From contig CAJNOP010000860.1 in assembly GCA_905250075.1 (NCBI GenBank), forward strand, positions 18,582 through 82,581: a DNA stretch of 64,000 nt. The letters run 5' to 3'. Source of the stretch: Rotaria sp. Silwood1. Lineage: Eukaryota > Rotifera > Eurotatoria > Philodinida > Philodinidae. Within the stretch, counting starts at the first letter, position 1. The number at the start of each line of letters is the position of its first letter. The notes under the pieces were generated by a model. That model was not told the origin of the DNA. It worked only from the letters and a program-made list of their open reading frames with translations, and made no database searches. The translations under genes and the position numbers were made by a program. This document shows, piece by piece, positions 1-10,905 of this stretch.

Positions 1-1453
1 TAATAAGTAAACACTTTTTTTTTGTACTTTTCTAAATTAAACTCAAAAAGTTGTTAGCACAACCCATGGGAAATTAATAGGTGAACTGTGATGTAATTGA
101 AGATGAAATTTGGCAATATGTCACTTGACTTGTGTGGATTATTATGCATCATCAATGCATGTCTTTGATGAGAAAAAAAAAAATTCATTAATCATATTAA
201 CTTTTCATTGAGTGCTGAAAGACAAGCACTGTAATCTTTAATTAGACCCCCCGAGAAATCGTCATAGATAGATGTCTTATGGCTGTTAGAAAGGAATAAG
301 AACATTCCAGGTTTTTCTTTATCAAATTCGATTATATGTCATAGTAATTTCATAGAATAATTCAATATCATGATTACAGTTTTTTTGGTATTAACACAAA
401 GCATGAAATTTCTTAAGAAACAAATTAACTTTTCAATCAATTAAAAATGTCTTTTGCATCAATAAGACAAATTCACATACTAGAGCTCACACTAATGATG
501 AGAACATTTTTAGATAAGATGTTTTGTTCATTTTAATTTTCTTGAAAGCATTTCAAATGAACCCAAAAACTATAGGTTACGATGCTATGTTTATTTTTTT
601 GTTTAAGAGTATTCAAAGACCTGAAAACTATATTTTTAATGATGAGCAAACAGGTTTTTGTTTATCCTATGTAATAAGTCTTTTTTTAGACATGTTAAAC
701 AATTTTGAAGTCAGTCATTTTATAAAGCAGACACTTGTCTATAAAATGTGATAGTTAAATAAAACTGTAATTTTCTAAGATAAAATAGTTTTTGGATAAA
801 AAGTCAAAATGAACTTTTAAGAAAAATGAAACATTGAAGTGTTTTATGTCGAAATATGAAATAATGCACTTTATAGAATAACTTCGGATCTACAAAGTGA
901 TATATAAACAAAAATCTTAACTTTTGATGTCGAATTACAATAATGGAAATACAAAATTTTTTCACCCAAACTATTTTTCTTCTTTTTGCTTTTTTTAAAG
1001 ATTATTTCACTGTTGTTAATTGTCTTAGTTTAAATATTTATTAGAGATATACGAGACCAAAAAAAAAGTTTGCTTCCATATATTTCTCATATCAACAAAA
1101 CACAAGGTATTAGTAATAAATAAGTATCAACTGAAACAAATTTCCTGAAACCATGTTTTAGTTTATTGTTTTTTTTTCTTCCTTGAGCAAAATCAAAAGC
1201 ACATAACTTATTGATATAACAATAAAAAAAACCGACTAAAGAGAACAAAAAGAAAACAAAAGAGGAATGTATACATTTAACTGTATACATTATCGTCCTC
1301 AAAAACAACAAAAACAAAATGAAGACATATATAACAATCACATATTGTTTTTTGTCTATGATTAGAATAGATGAGAAAGAAAAACAAAACAAAACAAAAA
1401 AAAAATCAGTGATTCTTCTAATATACGCAAAACAAAACAAAAAATTGCTTAAA
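1..1453. other. Gene-free flank, 3' of AKAP1-like gene
   Basis: AT-rich sequence with many homopolymer runs. Open frames here are short and low in complexity, and I see no gene. The part next to 1454 is probably the 3' untranslated region of the minus-strand AKAP1-like gene. Confidence 0.5.
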
Positions 1454-4400
1454 TTAACTATCAGAATTTGCTGTTGATGATACTACTGATGAATCTAATA
1501 CAGATTGTTCTACTTGATTCGTTGATAAACAATTTGAATTATTTATTAATGTTAAATCATTAATATTTGTTATTTGTTGTTGATTATTAATCATTTTTTG
1601 AATATCAACATTAATAGGACGTGACTAAAATCGAAAATAAAACAAATATTTTTATTTAAACTAAGAGTTTGTTTTTTTTTTTTTTTTTTTTTATTAATAA
1701 TTCTTACATGTCCATGACGTTTTGTTAATTGAATAAATGGTGTATTATCATAATGATAACCAGTGACAATAGCTTTAAAACAAGAACCAAGAATTGTTGT
1801 TTTAACTAATTCAATTGATTCCGATGTAAAATCTTCTTGATCTAGAATTAAAATAATAATTCATTAGTAGTTTAAAATTACATCAAAATACTGTAAAATA
1901 TTTTCGAACTTAAAGTACACTATTTTTCTTTAGAATTGGCCAGTGATTTATCTACTGGGTGGGCTGGACGGGCGCCGCCCACCCGAAATTTGGATTCGCC
2001 CACTCGAAAATATACAGCAGCCATTCGTCTACTGGGTGGGCGGCATGGGCGCGCCGCCCACCCGAAATGTCGACTCGCCCACTTGAAAATATACAGCAGC
2101 CATTCGTCTACTGGGTGGGCCGAATGGGCGCGCCGCCCACCCGAAATGTCGACTTGCCCACTCGGAAAACGAAATCTAGATAAAACACTGGGATTGGCTA
2201 TAATTTATTTTTCTATAATCGATATTACTTTTATCTTGTATATACTGACTAAGTAACCAATTAGAAGCTGTCAGATTGAAAATTTTTCCAACTCGAGTTT
2301 TATATTTTCGATTTCTTGTAGAATGAATGCAATTTGCTGAAGATTAATCGCAGAAAGCTTAAGTACATCTTATTTTATCTATTTTTTAGAAGTTTTAAAC
2401 TTTTTTTGTCTACGACTTACACATAAATTATATTTTCGAACTTATGATTATCACTCTATATTTATTTCTAATTGATATGTTGAATTCCGAATATTCGAAC
2501 TCTATAGTATAGAAATTGATAATTACTTACTATCAGCTGGTACAACATTATCAAGATAAACTTCAACTGCTTGAAATGGAATAATCATAAAATCTTGCCT
2601 GTAAAAAAACAACCAAAATAAAATTTTATATAACAAAAAAAAAATATTATTTAATTCACCTGAGAACACGTAAAGAATTTGCATGTACATAAAGATAACC
2701 TCCATAATCAAGAAATTTAATCATAGCCATATCTTGATTACTATTATAGACTGTAATCAATGCTCGAAACCAACCAGCTTGTGTTGGTGCTGCACATATA
2801 ATACCAGCTAAATACATCAACAACAAAAAAAAACTCCTATTATTTTTTTATTTCATAAAAATAATAATAATAAATCATACGTTGAATAGGTCGAGGTAAA
2901 AGTGGTGTCATTTCTGTATGATGATAAAAAACTGACATTGAATTATCAAGACGACTAAGTTCAGGATAAGATGGATGTAAAATTTGTTGAGCAAATATAT
3001 GATTACATGAAACAACACTTGTAACAAGAACTTCAGTTGGTATTCCATCTGGTAAATAAAGCTTTAAGACAAAAAAAAAACAAAATGTCAATATGGGCTT
3101 TCTTTGTTTTTTTTTTAGAAAATTAGATACTTGAGCAATTGAGGAAGGTATTGGTACACATTCAGGTGGACGTTGTCGTACAATAATTTTTTTATTTATA
3201 GGTTTAAATGTTACTTGTGGATAACGATCAGATGGAAAACGTTTAGCTATTAATTCAATAGCTTGTGCAACATCAACTCGACGACCTATATAAATTATAT
3301 TTATAATAAGAAAATAACAAAACAAATTTTCTTTTCTTTATGTTGAATACCATGTAAAGCAACAACTTGTTTTTCATAAGAAATTGCATCATCTCGTACA
3401 ACTAAATCAACTTGTGCCATTTGTCTTATATAATCAACATGAACACCTTGTCGACCAATAAGACGACCACAAAGTTCAACAGGAAAATGAAATTCATAGA
3501 TTATTAATTCATTTTCTTTTGCTTCCTAAAAATAAGAACAATTATCAATGTAGAACTCATATATCTTATTTAACTTGATTAAATCTATGATGTAAACACT
3601 TGTAAAAAATTCATACAATGATAATCATTTAGACTGTATATAGATTTTCGTTGCTGTTCGTATGATACTTATTTTCTTTTCATAATTTGATTGACAAAGA
3701 AGTCTGTTACATACATTTGTTATATCTGTAGAGAGATCTTAACGATCGATAATATATCTCAATAGAATCAGTAAGGCCGATATTGATTATACTCGAAAGT
3801 AAGACGCTAATTTGATCATATATAACAGTTGTAAGTAATCAAAAGATCATCTATGATATTTTATATCTACACAAAAATCAGTAATCGTATTATTTAGAAT
3901 ATTGATAATAAAGATTTCAAGGAATATTCTAAGTATTGTTATTAATATTATTCAACATCTTTAATTCTTATTGCTAATGTCTAGCATGAAAGAAGGACGA
4001 AGAAAACATAAAAGCTTTTAATTTAAATTTCCACTTAGGATTATTTTCTTCGAAAAAAAGATATACGCAAAATTTCATAAAATAAAACTATATATAGACA
4101 ATCAATTAAGATGAGATTAGAAGAAATATGAAACTAACAAAAATTTTTCTAATGGAACATTATTTTCTCTATTATATTATTCACATAATAGAACAAATGA
4201 CTATTTAAACATTTTTCTTTTATCATAATACATCAGCTGCTCTATTTAATGTAACTAGAGCAATTGACATTCGATTCCTCTTTGTCGCCTCTCAATCTCG
4301 AGGGTCTTTTTTTATTTTTTTGCTTGATCAATTTATCACAACATGACAATCGTTTCTATTTTGATTACTTCAAAATGTGAGTGCATTTACCTTCTCATTA

Positions 4401-5331
4401 CTTGTTGATGAAGGACTACCAATAATTGGTGTTGTTTCATTACAATTATTATTATTATTTTCTTCATTTTCCTTCTGTTGTTTATTGTCATTATCGATCA
4501 TTTTATTCTTTTGTTTAGACTTTGACATTAAATTTTGATTGTTAATCTAAAAAACAAAAATTTCTTTTTAGAAACTCGATAAAAGATATGGATCTTAGTT
4601 GTTTAAAAACTAACTTCAATGTTTGATGACGATTTCTAATAAGAGAAAGTCTTGAGCTAATGTAATTTCTTTTATCAAGAGACACAAAAAAAAATCATAT
4701 CTATAAATTGCTCTACTTTTTCACTAGTTTCTACTTAATATCATAAGCCGACACAGATTTCCTAGTAGAGCCCTTTCTGAATAATCTCCTCTATTATGGA
4801 TCATTTGATATATATTGCCTTTTTTACTGCTTTCTTTCATATCGGTTCGCCTATATATACACGTTCAAAAGACAATAATATTAGAAACAATGTTTTATAA
4901 AGAAGCTATTAAGTATATTTATCGAGTGAAGTGAAACGTGATATAAGGATAAAAATTTCGACTCTCTATCCGCATCATAAAGCGTGACAAACCTTGACTT
5001 ACAATTACAATCCAATCATGATTAATGTTTCTACATCATATATTTCATATTGTATAATCCCCATAAGGATTGCACGAGTAACTTTTAAATAGAAAATTAA
5101 TTTTGTTTCGTTGATGAATTTTCTAAACTTTTAGTTTTACTTTAATCTATTTATTTATGAATTTCTTAGCTGTTTTTTTTTTGTTGTCTGTATAAAATCA
5201 TAACACATGCGCAAATAGCCTATCTGATAGATTATTAAAAAAAAACAACAATTACTTTCACATTACCTCCTCAGCTGGCATTGCTTGATATTCGCCACAC
5301 TTTTCTATAATCCTTGATCGATAATTGTATC
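1454..5331 (-). CDS. AKAP1: AKAP1-like protein (KH + Tudor)
   Basis: Homologue of A-kinase anchor protein 1, which at the mitochondrial outer membrane binds PKA and RNA. Nine exons join in phase: 5267-5331, 4391-4546, 3351-3525, 3131-3285, 2881-3061, 2660-2807, 2531-2598, 1708-1841, 1454-1624, giving about 416 codons. A KH domain lies near residues 80-150, with the GxxG loop as CGRLIGRQG. The linker LYLPDGIPTEVLV and a Tudor domain near 245-292 (ICAAP...GWFRAL...FLDYGGY) follow the order and wording of animal AKAP1. The C-terminus is Asn/Ser-rich. The true start is unresolved: the first visible exon opens in phase 2, and no ATG exon was found in the 370 bp before the divergent Munc18 gene. 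The usual N-terminal membrane anchor and PKA-binding helix are therefore not seen. One intron carries a GC-rich tandem repeat (about 1943-2178). TDRKH also combines KH and Tudor, but it has two KH domains. Confidence 0.88.
1943..2178. repeat. GC-rich 79-bp tandem repeat, 3 units
   Basis: Three units of about 79 bp; the second and third start at 2021 and 2100. Each carries CTACTGGGTGGGC, then a GCGCCGCCCACCCGAAA palindrome partner, then CGCCCACTCGAAAATATAC. It lies in the intron between AKAP1-like exons 2531-2598 and 1708-1841 and is far more GC-rich than its surroundings. GGGTGGGC and GCCCACCC are mutually complementary, so each unit can fold into a hairpin. Confidence 0.9.
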
Positions 5332-5702
5332 CTATTTAAGACGATAGATAACAATGGAAAACAAAAAAAGGGAACAATGAATAAACTATACTTCTATCTA
5401 TTGGTTTTTTTATATAACCAATAGAAAGATATTCAATGAATAAAAATGCATTTGTGAATTAAATAATAAACATAAACCATTTCTATATTTTTCAATCCTC
5501 AATAAAACTATTTGTTCATGAAGGAAAAAAAAAATCAAAATCTTAGTAATGTTTTAATTGCACAACTTACATATATATAATTTATAGAAAAAAAAAATCT
5601 ATTGATAATTAATTGAACAATTTTTACCGTCGTTGATTTATTTTTCTCTTTATTTGTATACATAAATTTTTTATTTTTTAATACGTATATGAAATTAATA
5701 CA
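5332..5702. promoter_or_regulatory. Shared 5' region between divergent genes
   Basis: About 370 bp separates the first visible AKAP1-like exon (-) from the Munc18-like ATG (+). Both promoters must lie here unless AKAP1 has a further upstream exon. The sequence is AT-rich with A and T tracts. I recognise no specific factor site and no clean TATA box, so the call rests on position alone. Confidence 0.4.
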
Positions 5703-8402
5703 ATGACAACAACGTCCAATAGTTTACAAAAATTAGTTGGAGAAAGTATGAAAATAAAAAAGGAAAATTCATTGATTTATATATTTTTTTTTAAACTAAT
5801 TTAGAATTAATTAGAGATATGTTACGATGTGAATCTGTTCGACAAAAAGAACGAAATGATTGGAAAGTTCTTGTTATGGATCGTTTAGCAACACGAATTA
5901 TATCTGCATCATGTAAAATGCATGATATTATGTCTGAAGGAATAACAAGTAGAATTTACTTTGTTTCTTTTTTTTTTTTTTGTTATGATTATATTTATTT
6001 GATTAAATTTTAGTTGTAGAAGATATTATGAAAAAACGTGAACCATTAGGAATGCTTGAAGCTGTTTATTTTATTCAACCAAATGAACAAGTAAAATAAA
6101 ATAAACAAAATTTTTAATATATTTATAATAAATTCTATGACTTATTTCTTTAAGTCAATTAACGAACTTATTAATGATTTTGATAAAGTAAATGCAATAG
6201 TACCAAAATATAAAGCAGCACATGTCTTTTTTACTGAAGGTAATTAAATAAAATACAAAAAAATATGATATATTCTATTTTGTATATATTAAATTTCAAA
6301 AATAAATATATTTTTATTGTATGTATATGTTTGTAAACAACAAGGTGACTATTTGTTGTTATCTAAAATCATACTTTTCTGTGTTTTTTTTTGTTCTGTT
6401 TACAAAGGTAAAGATATTATTAGATTAATAGTAAACATGTTGTTTTGCGCTCAAAAAATTGGGAAAAAACCCTGTTGAATTAATTTCCGTATGACAAAAA
6501 AAGAACAGAACGAAATTGTAGATACTTTGAATGTATAGAAAATCTTCATACATATCAGATGATAGAAAGAATATTTAACAATATAATGAATTTTTTTTTT
6601 GTATATGAAATCTGACCAGTAATTTTAATATCCTATGGAGTTTTCGTTCTAATGCATTCTATACTAAATGAACTATGTTAACAACGGTCAACTAGAGGTT
6701 TCCGAGAATGTTGCCGAAACTATTTGAAAGAGAACAATAGGACGAGTCGCTACATTGTTTACGATCGTTTCTTAAGAAACTATTCGTATGATCCCTGTAG
6801 AATTGAATTGTGAAATACAATGTCATTGTTATTGCTAATTACATGGAGATTGTTTTATGTTTTCACACAAATTTCTTCTTTCATCCGTTTGCTTAAGCCT
6901 TGAGAAATACAATAAGGAAGTAGTTCATATATGATTTTATGATTGTATATAGACAGTATCTGTAAGAGTCTAAATTTCTATATTTATATTTCGCATTTCA
7001 CAAATGTTAAACTTTTGTTTTTTCTTTTTATCCGATACTGTATGAACCATTTTTTTTTAATAGATCGAATGAGTATATATGAATTTCAGAGATTAGTAAC
7101 ATGTACTATAAGTACATTAATTTGAGTTCAATGTATATAACTTTATCTTGTAATAAATTTATTATACTTTAAGATTTATATCTGTAAAGTACACATAATT
7201 ATTTCTGTTTGAAAGTCATCATGTCCTATACAATGATGATGATGACTTGTACTCATAGAGTATTTTTAAAATTAATCATTTGTTTTTTTTTTTTTTGTTA
7301 GCATGCAATCCTGATTTATTTACAAAATTAACTCAATCAAAATGTGCAAAATATATCAAAACATTACGAGAAGTTAATATTGCCTTTTTGCCATATGAAC
7401 GTCAAGTAGAGGAAAAAAAAAATTTGTTTTATTAATATCTATACATATGTTTTTAAGGTTTTTACACTTGATTCACCTGAAACATTTTCAATTGCATATG
7501 ATCCATCACAATCTCATCGACGAGCTGCACATTTAGAAGTTATTGCTGAACAAATTGCAACATTATGTGCAACACTTGGTGAATATCCAACAATACGCTA
7601 TCGATGTGAAAATGAAAAAATGCTTGAATTTGCACATGCTGTACAACAAAAACTTAATCAATATAAAGCTGATGATGCAACAATGGGTGAAGTAAATAAT
7701 TTTTTTTTGGGGGGATGTTTTTTTACATTTTGTAATATAATAGGGTGGTGATAAAGCAAAATCAGTTTTACTTTTATTGGATCGTGGTTTTGATGCTGTT
7801 TCACCATTACTTCATGAACTAACATTCCAAGCTATGTCACATGATTTATTAAAAATTGAAAATGATGTTTTTGAGTATGTTCGAAAAAAAAAAATTATAC
7901 ATTTTAATAATAGAAAATTTTTCTTGTATTTTATTAGATATGAAGCTCAAACAGCTGCGGCAGATCCAAAATTAAATGCAGGACAAAAACAAAAAGTTTT
8001 ATTAGATGAAAATGATGAACTTTGGACTGAACTTCGTCATCAACATATTGCTGTTGTTACACAGTATAGAATTTTTTTTTTGACATGATTATATTATTCT
8101 TGTTCTCTTTTATTTTCTTTAAGGAGTATCACAAAAAAAATTAAAGATTTTGCAATACAAAAACGTGTTAAAGAAACTGAAAAAGGTGACCGTACAACAA
8201 TGAAAGATCTTTCGTATGTTAATTTTGTTTTTTTTGGGAAACAAAAAAAGAATGAATTTTTTATTTGATTAGATTAATGATTAAAAAAATGCCACAATAT
8301 CAAAAAGAATTAAATGCATATGCACTTCATTTTAATATTGCTGAACAATGTATGAATGCATATAATCGAGGTTCAGGAGAAAGAATATGTACTGTTGAAC
8401 AG
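5703..8402 (+). CDS. STXBP1: Munc18/STXBP1-like SM protein, 3' end missing
   Basis: Sec1/Munc18-family protein (unc-18, Rop, syntaxin-binding protein 1). The family binds syntaxin and the SNARE complex and is needed for vesicle fusion at the plasma membrane. Ten in-phase exons: 5703-5745, 5805-5948, 6014-6090, 6155-6239, 7302-7405, 7458-7691, 7744-7874, 7938-8063, 8124-8213, 8273-8402. They encode 388 residues. Diagnostic stretches are [16 protein letters not shown] (domain 1), [49 protein letters not shown] (domain 2/3), [18 protein letters not shown] and ICTVEQ. Family members have about 590 residues, so roughly 200 C-terminal residues (end of domain 3a and rest of domain 2) are absent. The last exon ends in a proper GTAAG donor, and the presumed intron runs into the N gap at 8895. 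I see no continuation after the gap. Confidence 0.93.
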
Positions 8403-8894
8403 GTAAGAGAATATTTATTTTTTTATTCAATATAAATTTTGTAAGGAAGATCAAAAACTATAATTTAGTTTGTTTTTTTTTGCTTCAAAAATTAGCAAGT
8501 ATACTTCCGATGAAAGAAAAAAGATATTTTTAACAAAGCTAATATCATTTTGCGATGTTTCAGATTTAAAACTTAATAGTATGAGAAATAATTATCGCTG
8601 TGAGTAGGTGTTAATTATATGAAGAAAGATAAAAAAAATTGTTTGTCATGAAAAATAATAAAATCTTTACAATATGAAATAATGATTTGAAAATCAATAT
8701 TAGAAAATTTGTATTGTCCTTGACTTTAAATTTAATTCGAAATTTTTTTTTTTAAAATATTCTAATTATATTAAATAATTCAAATATTTATGATTTATTT
8801 TTCTAAAGAACAAAAAAAAAGGACAAATGAATATTTTTTTTCGAATTCTCATAAATTCATATTAAATTTTTTTTTTATTTTTCTCAAAACTTAT

Positions 8895-8994
8895 NNNNNN
8901 NNNNNNNNNNNNNNNNNNNNNNNNNNNNNNNNNNNNNNNNNNNNNNNNNNNNNNNNNNNNNNNNNNNNNNNNNNNNNNNNNNNNNNNNNNNNNN
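8895..8994. other. Assembly gap (100 N)
   Basis: A run of exactly 100 N, the conventional length for a gap of unknown size. It interrupts the Munc18-like gene in an intron. The sequence changes character across it, from an AT-rich genic region to repeat-rich, less AT-rich DNA, so scaffold order here should be treated with caution. Confidence 0.99.
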
Positions 8995-9288
8995 CCCCCT
9001 TTAATTAATTAATTTTTTGCTAATTAGGAGCTTTAATTAGTAGACTTCTGTGAAAATATGCCTAGTTGTTAGAGTTTAAGGCAGGGAGTCTTAAGGAAGT
9101 GAGTCCAAAGTTATCCGTAGCTCTTTAAAATTCTCAAAACCCTAGTGAAAAACCTGAAAGACGGATTGGTTTTCTGGAAAAGTCTTTTAATTAGAAATTG
9201 GGAAAAATATGGGACGTAATACAAGACCCCGCTGAAAAATTTTTACGCTGAGACATGATAGAAGATCCAGGGTCTTCTATTACGGGGG
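8995..9288. other. Repeat-flank DNA, no gene
   Basis: No open frame of note. From about 9220 it carries the words AAGACCCC and AGAAGATCCAGGGTCTTCTA, which recur at 9490-9665, 10008-10030 and 10275-10330. It is probably the edge of one or more decayed elements. Confidence 0.5.
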
Positions 9289-9769
9289 CACAGATGGAAC
9301 CGGTCTACCGGTGACCGACCGGCCTATCAGTAACGTATGATACATCGATAATTCACAGTCAGAAGAAAAATAGCAGTTTAGAGACAGAGAACACGATTTG
9401 TCGCATGGCAAATTTGATTTGCCAAGTTGTATCACATGTCTGATATAGTATGGAATCAGTCTGAATTTTTGACAACTAGTATTGATACTAAACCCCCCTC
9501 ATAATAAAAGACCCCCCATATTAGAAGACCCCCGTTTTAGAGGACCCCTCCGGAGGAGTCACTTCATAGAAATTTCTTTTTTTCACCAGCTAAAATTTAC
9601 AAAATTTACAAAAGTTCGCTGGACCATAATAGAAGATCCGGGGTCTTTTATTGGAGGGGGGTTTAGTCTGAAAAGGTTAGGCTGGTCGGTTTATCGGTTA
9701 CCGGCCGGTCTAAAAGTCATACCGGTACCGGACCGGACCGGCCGGTAATCGGTACCGTTTCCATCTCTG
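9289..9769. mobile_element. CCGGT-word MITE, copy 1
   Basis: The left end reads CACAGATGGAACCGGTCTAC and the right end, reversed, CAGAGATGGAAACGGTACCG, so the ends are inverted repeats. The interior near both ends is packed with CCGGT and its palindromes ACCGGT and CCGGCCGG. It matches the element at 15953-16521 in ends and words. No convincing target-site duplication is left. A second palindromic element (9488-9666) sits inside it. Confidence 0.7.
9488..9666. mobile_element. Nested 179-bp foldback, AGACCCC words
   Basis: The left arm CTAAACCCCCCTCATAATAA is mirrored at the right end by a sequence ending GGAGGGGGGTTTAG. Inside are repeated words of the form AAAAGACCCC, AGAAGACCCC and AGAGGACCCC, with the complement GGGGTCTTTTATT. 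It lies within the CCGGT element copy 1 and so inserted after it. Confidence 0.65.
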
Positions 9770-10372
9770 ATGGGGCGCGGGGGGACTCGATGATTGATCA
9801 TTTCTCCATTTGTTCTGATTTCGTTCATTCCCACTCAGGCTTTGGTCAAATAAAGTTGCAAGAACTTTAAGATTTTTTCTGAAAAATATAAATTGATCGA
9901 TTTGTTTTCATATCTAATCTTGTTCGTTTATCTGTTATATTACCTGTTGCTCCTCCGCACGACAAGATTCAAGGTTTTTTATTGTATCCAATCGCAAAAG
10001 ATTTTCAGGGGATCTTCTATTGTGTCTCTCTTGTTTTCACAGTTTTAACTAAAAAGGTTGTTCAGAGAGTCAAAGCGATTTCGGGGCTTTGAGAAGGAAT
10101 TTTTAGGATTTTAAAAGGCTAGATAGAATGTTGAAAACACTCAGTTAAGATTTTCAGCTCAAAATTCTGAAAACTAGGCATATTATGGTGTAAATCCAAG
10201 AATTGAAGTTGTCATTTTCCGAAACATTAATTAATTGAATGAGATCTTATATTAAGTCTTGCACATATTTTCTTGAAGGAGATCTTCTATCATGGGAAGT
10301 CTTCTAATATAGAGACCTTCTATTGAAAGAGAAGGGTATGCTATTTTGAGAAAAAGAAAATAGCCGTTCCAA
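9770..10372. other. Decayed repeat DNA, no gene
   Basis: No coding potential recognised. It holds scattered copies of GATCTTCTAT (about 10013 and 10280) and AAGTCTTCTAATATAGAG, related to the words in the 9488-9666 foldback. This suggests that more of that family once lay here. Confidence 0.4.
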
Positions 10373-10477
10373 TAGACATTGGCGTGCTAACCGTGACTCA
10401 CGGTCATGGTCAGGATGGCAACGATCGTGACTGTGACCGTAACCGTGACCAAAAAATATTGATCACGCCGATGTCTA
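10373..10477. mobile_element. 105-bp foldback with GTGACCGT words
   Basis: The ends are TAGACATTGGCGTG and CACGCCGATGTCTA, an imperfect terminal inverted repeat. The interior reiterates CCGTGAC/GTGACCGT in both orientations, with at least seven occurrences of the core. It is short and non-coding, like a miniature element reduced to its ends. Confidence 0.65.
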
Positions 10478-10504
10478 ATCAAGAGGTTTCACACCAGACT
10501 ACTT

Positions 10505-10905
10505 TTGTCTCGTGGGAGGTGTGGGTTTTGATGGGCGCGGATGAGTGTAGTTGGCTGTAGGTGTGGGTGAGGGTGGGGTTGGGGGTTGGATGTGGGTGTT
10601 GAGTGTGCGTGTGTGTGTGCGTAGAGCTTTTCTTTTTACTCACACCCAGACACCCTCACTCCAACCCCACCCCCACACGCACACACCCTCACACCCAGCC
10701 GCACCCTCAATTCCACCCGCACTCCCACACCCACGCACCCTCACTCCCATCCCACCCGCACCCTCACTCCCACCCCACCCCTCACACCCTAATCGCGAGT
10801 AGAGGTGGGTGTGGGGTGTGAGTGTGAGTGTGAGTGTGTGTGTAGAGCTTTTCTTTTTACTCACACCCACACCCACATCCTGAGCGCAAGTAGAAATGTG
10901 GGTGT
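10505..10905. repeat. GTGTGGG/CACACCC minisatellite
   Basis: G-rich GTGGGTGTG tracts are followed by C-rich CACACCC tracts. They are joined by the near-identical spacer TAGAGCTTTTCTTTTTACTC, present at about 10622 and 10843. The strand asymmetry flips across each spacer, giving two fold-back modules in tandem. Open frames here (Pro/His/Thr or Gly/Val-rich) are artefacts of the repeat. Confidence 0.85.

Noticed and set aside
1087..1440. 117-codon minus-strand frame rich in Phe, Ile and Tyr
   Set aside because: Low-complexity translation of AT-rich sequence just beyond the AKAP1-like stop codon; no domain or splice context.
1936..2256. Two overlapping plus-strand frames of 106 and 74 codons
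   Set aside because: They translate the GC-rich 79-bp tandem repeat inside an AKAP1-like intron.
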